Shown one piece after another: positions 18,865-27,798 of a stretch of 64,000 nt of DNA. A program made the position numbers and the translations under genes. The number at the start of each line of letters is the position of its first letter. Position 1 is the stretch's first letter. Source of the stretch: Paramylibacter kogurei. GTDB lineage: Bacteria; Pseudomonadota; Alphaproteobacteria; Rhodobacterales; Rhodobacteraceae. Below the pieces are notes generated by a model. That model searched no databases. It saw nothing but the letters and a program-made list of their open reading frames with translations, and was not told where the DNA came from. Where the stretch lies: positions 558,001-622,000 of the forward strand of contig NZ_MDGM01000012.1 in NCBI RefSeq assembly GCF_002742285.1. Reading direction: 5' to 3'.

Positions 18865-18921
18865 ATTGCGTACCATTCTATTGCGTGTTTGGTGTGATTT
18901 AACGCAAACCATCGCCGACTG

Positions 18922-20142
18922 CTAGTCGCGTTTTTGTCTCTTTAACAGCTTGCCAATTTGAAATGATGTGCGGGGCATATAGCGATAGCTGGTACGCTTG
19001 GCGGCGGAAGGACGCGCCAACATGCGCCAGCCGCCAAAAATGACAAGACCAAAATGCGCTATGGATATAAATGCAAACAGCGCTGTTGGGCCATGCGATT
19101 GGATCAGGCTTGATGCGATTAACGGCGCAAAAATTGCGCCGATACCATAACAAAACATCAGGGATGCGTTCAATTCCACACGTTTTTCAGCGGTGGTGAA
19201 ATCATTGGCGTGGGCGGCTGAGACGGAGAAAATTGGAAATGTCGTCAATCCAAATAATGCTGCCATTGCATAAACGCCCATCGGATGGGTATTCCCAAAC
19301 ATGGTGAGCAGAATACAAACCGCGATGCTGGCCAGTGACAACCAGATCAGCACCCAACGGCGATCAAATTTATCGGCCAGATACCCGACTGGAAATTGTG
19401 CAATCGCCCCCCCGATTAAAACCGTCGCCAGAAACGTACCAATTTGGCTGCGCGTTAATCCAATTTCGCTGCCGTAAATTGGGCCGACCATACGAAACGC
19501 CGCAGATGAAACACCGGCGACAACCACACCTGCCACACCAAGTGGTGATGTGATTGCGGTGCGGATCGGGTGGAGGCGTGGCGCGGATGGCACGGCGGGT
19601 TGTTGCGATGTGGTAAGTGTTAGCGGCAAAATACAGGCACAGGCCAATATCGCGAGGATATTGTATGACACATATGATGCAGGTTCCAAAAACGCGATCA
19701 TGGTTTGCGCCAAAGCAGACGCAGAAATATCGACCACACGATATGCACCCATCACGCGCCCGCGAATTTCATTGGTGAGTTTCGCTTGAAACCATGCTTC
19801 GATCACGGTGTAACATCCCGCGACGCACAGACCACTTAGGATGCGCAAAAATGCCCAAACATTTGGGCCGATGATGATGGGATGCGCCAGCGCCCCAATC
19901 GCACCCATCGCCGCAAAAACCGCAAATGCGCGCGAATGCCCAATGGTACCGATCAATCGCGGTGACCACCAACAACCGATAAAAAATCCCAGAAAATGGG
20001 ACGACCCAAGCAACCCAATTTGTGTGGTCGTGAAACCTTCTTGGATGCCAGACAATACATCCAACGGGCCAATCGCACCTGATGACAATTGCAACAGGGT
20101 GATTGAAAACAAAAGTGCCGCGAAGGAAATTAAAAGACGCAT
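18922..20142 (-). CDS. MFS transporter, YcaD-like
   Basis: The 406-residue protein has twelve membrane helices and major facilitator signatures: GFFIGCWWSPRLIGTIGHSRAF after helix 2 and QFPVGYLADKFDRRWVL after helix 8. Overall it looks like the YcaD/DHA1-type exporters. ATG 20142 is used; an in-frame GTG at 20169 would add nine residues, and neither has a convincing Shine-Dalgarno. It lies 57 nt upstream of metG on the same strand. The substrate is not predictable. Confidence 0.85.
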   Translation of the reverse strand: MRLLISFAALLFSITLLQLSSGAIGPLDVLSGIQEGFTTTQIGLLGSSHFLGFFIGCWWSPRLIGTIGHSRAFAVFAAMGAIGALAHPIIIGPNVWAFLRILSGLCVAGCYTVIEAWFQAKLTNEIRGRVMGAYRVVDISASALAQTMIAFLEPASYVSYNILAILACACILPLTLTTSQQPAVPSAPRLHPIRTAITSPLGVAGVVVAGVSSAAFRMVGPIYGSEIGLTRSQIGTFLATVLIGGAIAQFPVGYLADKFDRRWVLIWLSLASIAVCILLTMFGNTHPMGVYAMAALFGLTTFPIFSVSAAHANDFTTAEKRVELNASLMFCYGIGAIFAPLIASSLIQSHGPTALFAFISIAHFGLVIFGGWRMLARPSAAKRTSYRYMPRTSFQIGKLLKRQKRD

Positions 20143-20205
20143 TGGAAACTGCCGTGCTGTTTTTTGCACTATGGCAGTTTTTTCCGATTAAGAAAGAGGG
20201 GAATG

Positions 20206-20742
20206 TTAACGTATTGTCATACGGCGAAGCGTGTCATCGCGTTTGATGAAATGGCGATACAATGCCGCCCCCGCATGGGCGAGCGCGAGGATCACCAAAA
20301 GGGTGGCGGCAATTTCATGTATGCGAAATAATAACAGTTCTAACGTTTCATTTTCGGGCGCGATATTTGGCATGTTCAACAGGTTGAAAAACGATGCGCC
20401 CAATCCGCTCGCCGAACTGCCCGCCCAGCCGAGCAATGGGACCAAGACCATCAACAGATACAGGATGCGATGCATAATTTCCGCCAACCGATTGGCACGC
20501 GCATCATCACCCAAAGGTTTTGGCGCAGGGTTTGATTTGCGCCAAAATATACGCATCACGATCAGCGCGATCAGCAATATGCCAAAAGATTTATGCAAAC
20601 CATAGTAATAAATTAAATCACGGCTGGGTGGCAGACCCGTCATATATCGCCCCAACCCAAACATCGCCATGATCAAAAGCGCCATCACCCAGTGAAATGA
20701 TTTTGTTATCGTGCCGAAACGATCCTTGGAATTGCGCCACAT
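20206..20742 (-). CDS. cytochrome b561 family protein
   Basis: The 178-residue membrane protein is a CybB-type di-heme cytochrome b561. It has four helices with His in SFHWVMAL, LHKSFGIL, IMHRILYLL and RIHEIAATLL/LAHAGAALYRH, fitting the axial ligands. Such proteins move electrons between quinol and periplasmic acceptors, for example superoxide. The true start is the inner ATG at 20742, just after the yceI stop; the longer frame is yceI shadow. Pairing with a YceI protein, which binds isoprenoid quinones, is a common arrangement and suggests a shared quinone role. Confidence 0.9.
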   Translation of the reverse strand: MWRNSKDRFGTITKSFHWVMALLIMAMFGLGRYMTGLPPSRDLIYYYGLHKSFGILLIALIVMRIFWRKSNPAPKPLGDDARANRLAEIMHRILYLLMVLVPLLGWAGSSASGLGASFFNLLNMPNIAPENETLELLLFRIHEIAATLLVILALAHAGAALYRHFIKRDDTLRRMTIR

Positions 20743-20743
20743 G

Positions 20744-21307
20744 TTATTGCGCCTGTATTTTTGCATCAATTGCGATGCGAAGAATATCGCCAACCTCTTT
20801 GGCGTAACCTGTCGCACCGAACTCTGTACGATCAATCTGGCCAGTGATTTTGATGGTGAGGTTGTCACGTTCATCCGCGGTTGTACCAACTGCACGAAAT
20901 AGCTTTGCCGTGAGGGTCAATGGTTTGGTGATGCCGCGCACTGTCACATTGCCATTGATCGTGGCGGTATTCCCACCCCCAGTGATGTTGGTTGATTGAA
21001 AGGTAATATTGGGAAAGTTATCTACGTTCAAAATTTTCTTTGAACGCAATGCTTGGGTGGCAAATGGAAACCCCGCCGTGGCCTTGGTTGTATCAAGGCG
21101 CACATTCACGGTACTGTTTTTCACGCGGTCAAAATCAATACGCAATTCGGCGTCATAATCATTGAACTTGCCCATGATGGTTTCTGGGCCAAACCGATAG
21201 GTGAAACCAACAATACTCGCATCCTTGTCAATGTCATAGCTGATCGGCGCAGCAAATGACATTTGCACGGATAACAGGATGGTTGATATGATCACAGCCA
21301 ATCGCAC
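20744..21307 (-). CDS. YceI family periplasmic protein
   Basis: YceI proteins are lipocalin-like periplasmic beta-barrels that bind polyisoprenoid quinones or related lipids. The roughly 187-residue product has a signal peptide (to about SFA), then PISYDIDKDASIVGFTYRFG, LRSKKILNVDNFPNITFQS and VTVRGITKPLTL, all family hallmarks. A Shine-Dalgarno, AGAGAGG, lies 7 nt before a GTG at 21307, so I place the start there; another GTG at 21313 is nearly touching the Shine-Dalgarno. It is directly followed by the cytochrome b561 gene. Confidence 0.88.
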   Translation of the reverse strand: MRLAVIISTILLSVQMSFAAPISYDIDKDASIVGFTYRFGPETIMGKFNDYDAELRIDFDRVKNSTVNVRLDTTKATAGFPFATQALRSKKILNVDNFPNITFQSTNITGGGNTATINGNVTVRGITKPLTLTAKLFRAVGTTADERDNLTIKITGQIDRTEFGATGYAKEVGDILRIAIDAKIQAQ

Positions 21308-21373
21308 ATGCACACCTCTCTATGGTGTATCATGGTCAGATTGCGGGCAGCTTAGCAAGCAAAGCTTGCGTGA

Positions 21374-21838
21374 TTAGGCGAATGCCTCTGGGTTAATGGC
21401 GCGTGCCATGTGATCCAAAACGGCATTAACAAAATTCGCTTCGCGACCTTCGGGGAAAAACGCCTTGGCGACGTCAACATATTCGCTGATGGCGACACGC
21501 GGTGGTGTGTTGCCAAGCACCAATTCTGCGCCCGCTGCGCGAAACAATGCACGCAAGGTTGGATCAATCCGGTCAATTGGCCATTTTGCAACCAATGCTT
21601 TGTCAGTCATTTGGTCAATTTTGGCCTGCGAATTCACCGCCTCGAATATCAGGGATTCAAACAGGGCGACATTGCCATCGGCCATCTGACCTTCGGCCAT
21701 TTCTGCACCAAATCGGTGGTCAATGAATTGCTGGCGCACCTCGTCCATGGTTTGATCGGATGCTTCCATTTGAAATAACGCCTGAACAGCGTATAGCCGC
21801 GAGGCTGATTTCATTTGGCGTCTGTCTGTGCCTGTCAT
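21374..21838 (-). CDS. nusB: transcription antitermination factor NusB
   Basis: NusB pairs with NusE (S10) on boxA RNA during rRNA antitermination. The 154-residue all-helical protein shows SASRLYAVQALFQME near the start, the central PIDRIDPTLRALFRAAGAEL and the C-terminal RVAISEYVDVAKAFFPEGREANFVNAVLDHMAR, all conserved in NusB. Its start overlaps the ribH stop by 4 nt, the usual alphaproteobacterial ribH-nusB coupling. Confidence 0.95.
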   Translation of the reverse strand: MTGTDRRQMKSASRLYAVQALFQMEASDQTMDEVRQQFIDHRFGAEMAEGQMADGNVALFESLIFEAVNSQAKIDQMTDKALVAKWPIDRIDPTLRALFRAAGAELVLGNTPPRVAISEYVDVAKAFFPEGREANFVNAVLDHMARAINPEAFA

Positions 21839-22389
21839 GTTGTCTTTTTTCCCTGATCGCGTTCAGCAATCAAAATATGTTCACTAGCAGGCTTAAAGCC
21901 GATGCCCTTCTTTTCGCCGTTTAACTTTCTGAACAGCGAGATCAAGTGCAAAGCGGCGGCTGCGGCATCACCGCCTGCATCACCGCGTTTGACATTGGCA
22001 TCTTTCAAAAGGTTTTTACGGCTGTCGGAACAGATGACGCCCATCCCAATGGCAAAGCCTTGTGTGCTGATCTGGGTAATGGCCTGAACGCATTGAGCAT
22101 AAATTGTTTCTTGAGCAATATCGCCATCAACAACCCCGCCCAAAACGACATAGGCGTCAAATTTCCCCGTGTTTATCGCCATGCGCAACGCAGGCGCCAA
22201 TTCCAACACGCCAGGAACCTGATGAATTTCAAAGTCAGCACCAGATTGGCGTAACTGTTCGCGCGCACCATCAACCAATGCTTGTTCAACATCGCTATAA
22301 TATTGCGCAGATATAACAATCACGCGTGGTGGGTTGTCACCAAAATCAAGTTTTGGTTTCACATTTGTTTTTGTCGCACCCAGCATCAC
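21835..22389 (-). CDS. ribH: lumazine synthase RibH, divergent active site
   Basis: Position between riboflavin synthase and nusB, the 184-residue length, VPGVLELAPAL (58-68), the GGDAAAAALHLI segment (129-140) and a GFKPASEHILIA tail mark this as RibH. RibH condenses a pyrimidine with 3,4-dihydroxybutanone phosphate. The catalytic loop is unusual: where family members have GCVIRGETxH, this one reads GGVVDGDIAQ (84-93), so the Arg and the catalytic His are replaced (D88, Q93). The next segment is GMGVICSDSRKN instead of the usual GNGILTVEN. VVDG resembles type II RibH locally, but the C-terminal part does not. The protein may be impaired, reassigned or an alternative type. Confidence 0.8.
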   Translation of the reverse strand: MMLGATKTNVKPKLDFGDNPPRVIVISAQYYSDVEQALVDGAREQLRQSGADFEIHQVPGVLELAPALRMAINTGKFDAYVVLGGVVDGDIAQETIYAQCVQAITQISTQGFAIGMGVICSDSRKNLLKDANVKRGDAGGDAAAAALHLISLFRKLNGEKKGIGFKPASEHILIAERDQGKKTT

Positions 22390-22395
22390 AACCCC

Positions 22396-23001
22396 CTATA
22401 TTTGTCGCAGTTCAACCAGACGCGCCACATAGCGCGCCAAGGTATCAATTTCCAAATTCACCTGATCATTTAGCGCCACATCACCCCAAGTGGTGTGTGT
22501 TTTGGTATGCGGGATCAAATTGACATCAAATCGGTTTCCATTCACCCCGTTTACGGTCAATGACGTGCCGTTCAATGTGACAGAACCCTTTTGGGCAATG
22601 AATTTTGCCAATGCTTCGGGTGCTTCGAATTCCACGCGCGTGCTGTCGCCATCGTTTTGAATATCCGTGATGATTGCGATGCCATCAACATGGCCAGACA
22701 CCAAATGCCCACCCAATTCATCACCCACCTTTAAGGCACGTTCCAAATTCACAGATCGGCCAAGTTTCCAGCCGTTTTGTTTCGCACCGATATTGGTTTT
22801 GGAAACGGATTCTGCGGAAATTTCAACATCAAACCAATCGGCACCTGTTTCGATAACAGTCAGGCAAACACCATCATTTGCGATGGATGCACCCAAATCA
22901 ATGGTGTCGATTTTATATGCGGTTTTAATACGCGCGCGCAGATCGCCGCGTTGTTCCAATTCGATGATTTCGCCGATGTCGGTGATGATCCCAGTGAACA
23001 C
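22396..23001 (-). CDS. ribE: riboflavin synthase alpha chain
   Basis: This enzyme dismutates two 6,7-dimethyl-8-ribityllumazine molecules into riboflavin. The 201-residue protein has the two duplicated beta-barrel halves: MFTGIITDIG and ANDGVCLTV in the first, GGHLVSGHVDG and LNGTSLTVNGVNG in the second. The C-terminal helix drives trimerisation. ribH follows 6 nt downstream; ribB or ribBA, often found between the two in relatives, is missing. No FMN riboswitch is recognisable upstream. The symbol ribC is also used for this gene. Confidence 0.95.
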   Translation of the reverse strand: MFTGIITDIGEIIELEQRGDLRARIKTAYKIDTIDLGASIANDGVCLTVIETGADWFDVEISAESVSKTNIGAKQNGWKLGRSVNLERALKVGDELGGHLVSGHVDGIAIITDIQNDGDSTRVEFEAPEALAKFIAQKGSVTLNGTSLTVNGVNGNRFDVNLIPHTKTHTTWGDVALNDQVNLEIDTLARYVARLVELRQI

Positions 23002-23180
23002 AACATTATCCTTTTACAGTTATCGCGCAGATATATTTTGTTTGCGTGGCGTGCAAGCCTAACCGCGTGAATACCTTATACATAAAACCACACCTTCGCA
23101 CAGAATTGTTTCAAACTTTCTCATTCGCCATGATCTGGCCATGTTAAACGATTATTGTTGTTGTATTGATAAATAACTGT

Positions 23181-23193
23181 CAGATATTATCTG
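23181..23193. promoter_or_regulatory. palindrome upstream of kpsS
   Basis: CAGATA-T-TATCTG is a perfect 13-nt inverted repeat, 33-45 nt upstream of the kpsS start in the 224-nt gap between the divergent riboflavin synthase and capsule genes. It has the size of a small operator or promoter-overlapping site. I cannot name the regulator. Confidence 0.35.
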
Positions 23194-23225
23194 TTCATAA
23201 TTGGTGATCGTACAAGGGGATGTAA

Positions 23226-24518
23226 ATGTCTGAAAAGGCATCGCAAAATCAAAAGCACTTTGTGTTTTTGCAAGGCCCGCACGGTCCGTTTTTCTTTGAA
23301 TTGTCACGGACATTGATGGCATCTGGTGCGAAGGTAACCAAAATTGGCTTCAACCAAGGTGATCGCCATTATTGGCGCGACCATCAAACCTATGTTGCAT
23401 TCAGCGATCAAGCCGACCAATGGCCAGCATTTTTCGAAAACATGTTGGGGCAGGGAGTCACCGATTTGGTTTTATATGGGGATGTGCGGACACATCATAA
23501 AATTGCGATTAAAATCGCCAAATCCCACAACATTACCATCCATTGTTTCGAAGAAGGATATTTGCGCCCCTATTGGGCAACATATGAACGTGGCGGTGTG
23601 AATGGGCATTCGCGCCTGATGGATATGAGCGTAACGGATATGCGCAAATCGCTCGCTAAAATTGACGAAACCCAGCCAGAGGCACCGGCGCGTTGGGGTG
23701 ATATGCGCAAGCACATCTTTTTTGGTGCGATGTATCATTGGCATGTGATGTTTCGAAATGGAAATTATCCCCATTATCGCCCCCATCGCAACTTGCCCGT
23801 ATCACGTGAATTTTGGCATCACTTTAAAAAATTGGTTGGCCTGCCGATGCATTCGGCATTGCGTTTCGCCGCGACGCGACGGTTAAAACGAAGCGGGGAT
23901 GTTTATCATCTTGTGTTGTTGCAGCTGTCGCATGATGCATCCATTCAAGACCATAGCGATTTTGAATCCACCAGCGAATTTATGGATCTGTGTATCGCAG
24001 AATTCGCCGCAAATGCACCGCGCCACCATCATTTGGTGATCAAGGCGCACCCGCTGGAAGATTACCGCATACCCTTGGAACACATGGCGCGGAAAATGGC
24101 ACAAAAACAGGGGCTATCGGCGCGGCTCCATTTTATTCGCGGCGGCAAATTGGCGGAACTGTTGGATTATGCACGTTCCGTCGTCACGGTGAATTCCACG
24201 GCTGCACAACAGGCGTTGTGGCGCGGGCTGCCTATTCGTGCATTGGGCAACAGTGTGTATTCAAAACCAGAATTTACATCAAACCAACCGTTGGGGGAAT
24301 TTTTCGCCCATCCGCGCAAACCAGATTTAAACGCATATCGCGATTATCGCCGTTATTTATTGGCCACATCACAGGTTTCTGGCGGGTTTTATGCCCGCAC
24401 CAGCCGTGTGCGTTTAGCACGTCAAGTGGTTGATATGGTGCTTTCGGATCGTGATCCATATGATCTGTTGTTGCAATCTGATGCTGCACCCGTGCAACAG
24501 TTGAAACTAGTACTGTAA
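23226..24518 (+). CDS. kpsS: capsule Kdo-linker transferase KpsS
   Basis: KpsS belongs to the capsule polysaccharide biosynthesis family and adds the first beta-Kdo to the phosphatidylglycerol anchor of group 2 capsules. The 430-residue sequence shows FLQGPHGPFFFELSRTL (14-30), FEEGYLRPYWATYERGGVN and HPLEDYR/VVTVNSTAAQQALWRGLP typical of the KpsS/KpsC fold. An AAGGGGA Shine-Dalgarno precedes the ATG. It starts a plus-strand block with an OPX exporter and kpsC; kpsF, kpsM, kpsT, kpsE and kpsU are not in the window. Confidence 0.9.
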   Translation: MSEKASQNQKHFVFLQGPHGPFFFELSRTLMASGAKVTKIGFNQGDRHYWRDHQTYVAFSDQADQWPAFFENMLGQGVTDLVLYGDVRTHHKIAIKIAKSHNITIHCFEEGYLRPYWATYERGGVNGHSRLMDMSVTDMRKSLAKIDETQPEAPARWGDMRKHIFFGAMYHWHVMFRNGNYPHYRPHRNLPVSREFWHHFKKLVGLPMHSALRFAATRRLKRSGDVYHLVLLQLSHDASIQDHSDFESTSEFMDLCIAEFAANAPRHHHLVIKAHPLEDYRIPLEHMARKMAQKQGLSARLHFIRGGKLAELLDYARSVVTVNSTAAQQALWRGLPIRALGNSVYSKPEFTSNQPLGEFFAHPRKPDLNAYRDYRRYLLATSQVSGGFYARTSRVRLARQVVDMVLSDRDPYDLLLQSDAAPVQQLKLVL

Positions 24519-24605
24519 ATGTCATTCTATCTTTGCTAGAAATTCGTCATTGCGTTGAGGATACTTCAGGGCAGAATCATAATGCGCTGCTTTGAGGAGC
24601 AATAA

Positions 24606-25727
24606 ATGAATTTTACAAAAGTCATCAAATTCGCAACGATACTTGGTGTTTCCGCTGCGCTGGCTGGTTGTGCAATCTTGCCACGCACAGGGCCAAACAA
24701 ATCGGAAATCTACAAAGGTAGCGTGAACAAAGGCGGCAATGCCTATGTTATCGGGGTTGATGATCGGGTTGCGAAAACGGCCAATTTGGCGCTGCGCTCT
24801 GGGTTTAGCGCGGAATTCCGCAATTCTGGCGCGGTGGTTACGGATCTGGTGCGTCCGGGCGATGTTTTGGTGATTTCCGTTTATGAAAACGTTGAAATTG
24901 GTGTTTTGGGCACGGCTGGCGTGCCATCCAACCTGAATGAAATTCAGGTCGATCGTTCTGGCAATATCTTTATTCCATACGCAGGTCGCATTCGCGCAGC
25001 AGGGCGCACACCTGATAATCTGCGCCGCATTTTGACAAATATTCTGGCTAGCCAAACGCCTGACCCACAAGTGATCGTGCGCCGCGCCTCTGGCGGTGGT
25101 TCTAGCGTGTCCGTCATCGGTTCGGGTATCCAAGGTGTTTATCCAATTGAACAGGAAACGACCCATCTGTCGGGTATGTTGGCACGTGCTGGCGGTGTTA
25201 ACACCGAACCAGAAGTAACCCGCATCACCGTTGTGCGCGGTAAAAACCGTGGTTCAATTTGGTTGCGTGATTTATATGAACATGTGGACCAAGACATCCA
25301 CCTGCGCCCAGGTGATCGGATCATCGTCGAAGAAGACATTCGCCGTTTCTCCGTGCTTGGCGCTATTTCATCACAGGGTTTAACAACATTTCCAAAACCA
25401 ACCATGAGCGCGCTGGAAGCGGTTGCTTATGCGGGTGGTTTGTCTGGGCAAACATCTGATCCAACAGGTGTGTTTGTGATCCGCGATGAACCTGCATCCG
25501 TGGCCAATACGGTGTTGAACCGTTCCGATATTACGGAACCTGTGCGCATGGCATATGTGTTGAACCTAACCAAGGCGAACGGTTTGTTCACCGCGCGTGA
25601 TTTTGATATTCGCGATGGTGATACGCTTTATGTGACAGAGGCACCTTATTACCAATTCACCAAGGTTCTCAGCTCTTTGTTGTCACCCATCAGCACCGCA
25701 GGGCAAATCAACCGCACATTGGAATAG
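24606..25727 (+). CDS. polysaccharide export lipoprotein (OPX, Wza/KpsD type)
   Basis: This 373-residue outer-membrane polysaccharide exporter carries a lipoprotein signal with lipobox LAGC (Cys about 22). A PES domain follows (about 80-155, VRPGDVLVISVYENVEIG through RSGNIFIPYAGRIRAAGRTPDNLRRIL), then SLBB-like repeats (VIGSGIQGVYPIEQE and VLGAISSQGLTTFPKP). Such proteins form the outer-membrane channel for capsule export. The gene sits between kpsS and kpsC, separated from kpsC by 1 nt. A GAGGAG Shine-Dalgarno supports the start. Confidence 0.92.
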   Translation: MNFTKVIKFATILGVSAALAGCAILPRTGPNKSEIYKGSVNKGGNAYVIGVDDRVAKTANLALRSGFSAEFRNSGAVVTDLVRPGDVLVISVYENVEIGVLGTAGVPSNLNEIQVDRSGNIFIPYAGRIRAAGRTPDNLRRILTNILASQTPDPQVIVRRASGGGSSVSVIGSGIQGVYPIEQETTHLSGMLARAGGVNTEPEVTRITVVRGKNRGSIWLRDLYEHVDQDIHLRPGDRIIVEEDIRRFSVLGAISSQGLTTFPKPTMSALEAVAYAGGLSGQTSDPTGVFVIRDEPASVANTVLNRSDITEPVRMAYVLNLTKANGLFTARDFDIRDGDTLYVTEAPYYQFTKVLSSLLSPISTAGQINRTLE

Positions 25728-25728
25728 T

Positions 25729-27798
25729 ATGAGCACAAAACCAAAGACGGGGCAGGGCACAGCGCGACCGCGTCTTTACGTTTACAGTTTGGGTTTGGTG
25801 TTTCGCCCGCGTATTCGCCGTATTTTACGCGCGAGCGGTTGGTCGGTCCGCATAGGCATTCCACGAAAGCAACGCGATAGCGTGGGTGTCTGGGGGCGCA
25901 AGCGAACCTATCGGCGTGGACGTATGATCGCAGATTGGCGCCAAGTGCCGATGGTCACCATCGAAGATGGGTTTGTGCGTTCTATTCGCACCGGTCGCCA
26001 AGGTGAGCCAAGTTTAAGCGTTATCATTGATAAATCCGGTGTTTATTTTGACACGGGAAAACCCAGCGAATTACATGATTTCATCGTGAATGCGCAAAAT
26101 ATGCGCCCCTTGGAATTGGAACGGGCAAAGGCAGGAATTCAGGCGCTGCGTGAAACGCATCTGACAAAATACAACGCCAATGATTTGTCCCCACCTGTGT
26201 TACCTGACGAATTCGTTTTGGTGATCGATCAAACCCGTGGTGATGCATCCATCACGCTTGGTGGGGGTGATGCAAACACATTTGCATCCATGCTGTTGAT
26301 GGCGCGAACAGAACATCCCGATAAAACTATTCTGATCAAAACGCACCCTGAAACCAACGCAGGCAAACGCAAAGGTCATTTTCAAAAAACCGATATTGAT
26401 GACAATACGATTTTGTTTGATGACGCTTGTTCGCCGTGGCATCTGTTTGATCGGGCCAGTGCGATTTATTGCGTGACATCGCAAATGGGGCTAGAGGCAA
26501 TTTTTGCGGGTAAAAAACCGATCGTGTTTGGCCGCCCGTTTTATGCGGGTTGGGGGTTAAGCGATGATCGTAATCCTGACCAAACCCAACATGAAAAACG
26601 CAGTGCAGAACAATTATTCTGGGCGGCTTATTTGCGATACACACGCTGGTACGATCCTTATTTTGATCGCGCATCGGATTTTTTCAAAACGGCACAGGTG
26701 ATGATTGCGCGGCGTCGTGCATGGATTGTGGCGCGAAAACCCATTGTTGCCTATGGCATGCGCTTGTGGAAACGCGGGTTTTTGCGTCGCTATTTAAGCG
26801 CTGCAAACAGCGAAATCCGCTTTTCATCGGATGCGAGTTTCGCTGTTAATCTTGCCCGTGCAAATCAGGCACAATTGCACGTTTGGGCAGGCAAAGAACC
26901 TGCGAATATGGCGGCAGAGGCCGCACGGCAAAACGTTTCTCTTATCCGTGTCGAAGATGGTTTTTTACGCTCTGGTGGTTTGGGTGCGGCCTTGGTGCGC
27001 CCAGCGTCGTTGGTGTTTGATGATTTGGGGATTTACTATGATCCCAAACGCGAGAGCAGGTTGGAACATCATATTAATCACAGCGCAAAATTGAACGCAC
27101 AGCAATGCGAACGCGCGCGTAAAATTCGCCAAGCATATGTGAAACTTGGCCTTTCAAAATATAACCTTGATGGGGCGACATTGGATATTAATCCAACAGG
27201 TCGCCAAAAGGTGATTTTGATCCCAGGCCAAGTCGAGGATGACGCATCCATTTTGACCGGTGCGGGCGATGTGCGCACCAACAAAGATTTGGTATGGGCC
27301 ACGCGCCAGATATATCCCAATGATTACTTGATTTATAAACCTCACCCCGATGTTGCGGCAGGTTTGCGCAAAGGTGTGGTGGAACGTGAGGTATTGAACG
27401 GATTGGTCAACAAGGTTGCAACCGATGTGGATATTGCCAGCTTGCTCGGGCAGGTTGATCGGGTGGCAACCATTACGTCATTGACGGGGTTCGAGGCATT
27501 GTTGCACGGCAAAACTGTCATCTGTTTTGGAATGCCGTTTTATGCGGGTTGGGGATTGACCGATGATCAGATTTCGCCCCCGTCGCGGCGCATTGCGCGG
27601 CCCAATTTGGATCAATTGGTTCATGCCAGTTTGATTGATTATCCAATGTATTGGGATCCCGTAACGGGTGCGCCATGTCCGATTGAAACTGTGGTTGAAC
27701 GGTTTGAAAATAAACAATTTGGCGCATCAGGATTTGGGGTGCGGATGCTGGCAAAATTACAAGGTGTGTTTGCCAGTTATGCTTATTTGTGGCGCTAG
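25729..27798 (+). CDS. kpsC: capsule poly-Kdo transferase KpsC
   Basis: KpsC extends the Kdo linker of group 2 capsules with alternating linkages through two retaining transferase modules. The 689-residue protein shows the duplication plainly: EDGFVRSI with YAGWGLSDDRN in the first half, and EDGFLRSGGLG with YAGWGLTDDQ in the second, plus two KTHPE/KPHPD motifs (LIKTHPE, YKPHPDV). It begins 1 nt after the OPX stop, so the genes are co-translated. Its last four bases, CTAG, are shared with the stop of convergent ribD. Confidence 0.93.
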   Translation: MSTKPKTGQGTARPRLYVYSLGLVFRPRIRRILRASGWSVRIGIPRKQRDSVGVWGRKRTYRRGRMIADWRQVPMVTIEDGFVRSIRTGRQGEPSLSVIIDKSGVYFDTGKPSELHDFIVNAQNMRPLELERAKAGIQALRETHLTKYNANDLSPPVLPDEFVLVIDQTRGDASITLGGGDANTFASMLLMARTEHPDKTILIKTHPETNAGKRKGHFQKTDIDDNTILFDDACSPWHLFDRASAIYCVTSQMGLEAIFAGKKPIVFGRPFYAGWGLSDDRNPDQTQHEKRSAEQLFWAAYLRYTRWYDPYFDRASDFFKTAQVMIARRRAWIVARKPIVAYGMRLWKRGFLRRYLSAANSEIRFSSDASFAVNLARANQAQLHVWAGKEPANMAAEAARQNVSLIRVEDGFLRSGGLGAALVRPASLVFDDLGIYYDPKRESRLEHHINHSAKLNAQQCERARKIRQAYVKLGLSKYNLDGATLDINPTGRQKVILIPGQVEDDASILTGAGDVRTNKDLVWATRQIYPNDYLIYKPHPDVAAGLRKGVVEREVLNGLVNKVATDVDIASLLGQVDRVATITSLTGFEALLHGKTVICFGMPFYAGWGLTDDQISPPSRRIARPNLDQLVHASLIDYPMYWDPVTGAPCPIETVVERFENKQFGASGFGVRMLAKLQGVFASYAYLWR

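Noticed and set aside
23002..23225. FMN riboswitch upstream of riboflavin synthase
   Set aside because: No six-stem RFN pattern or its conserved GGGGC-type blocks were seen in the leader.
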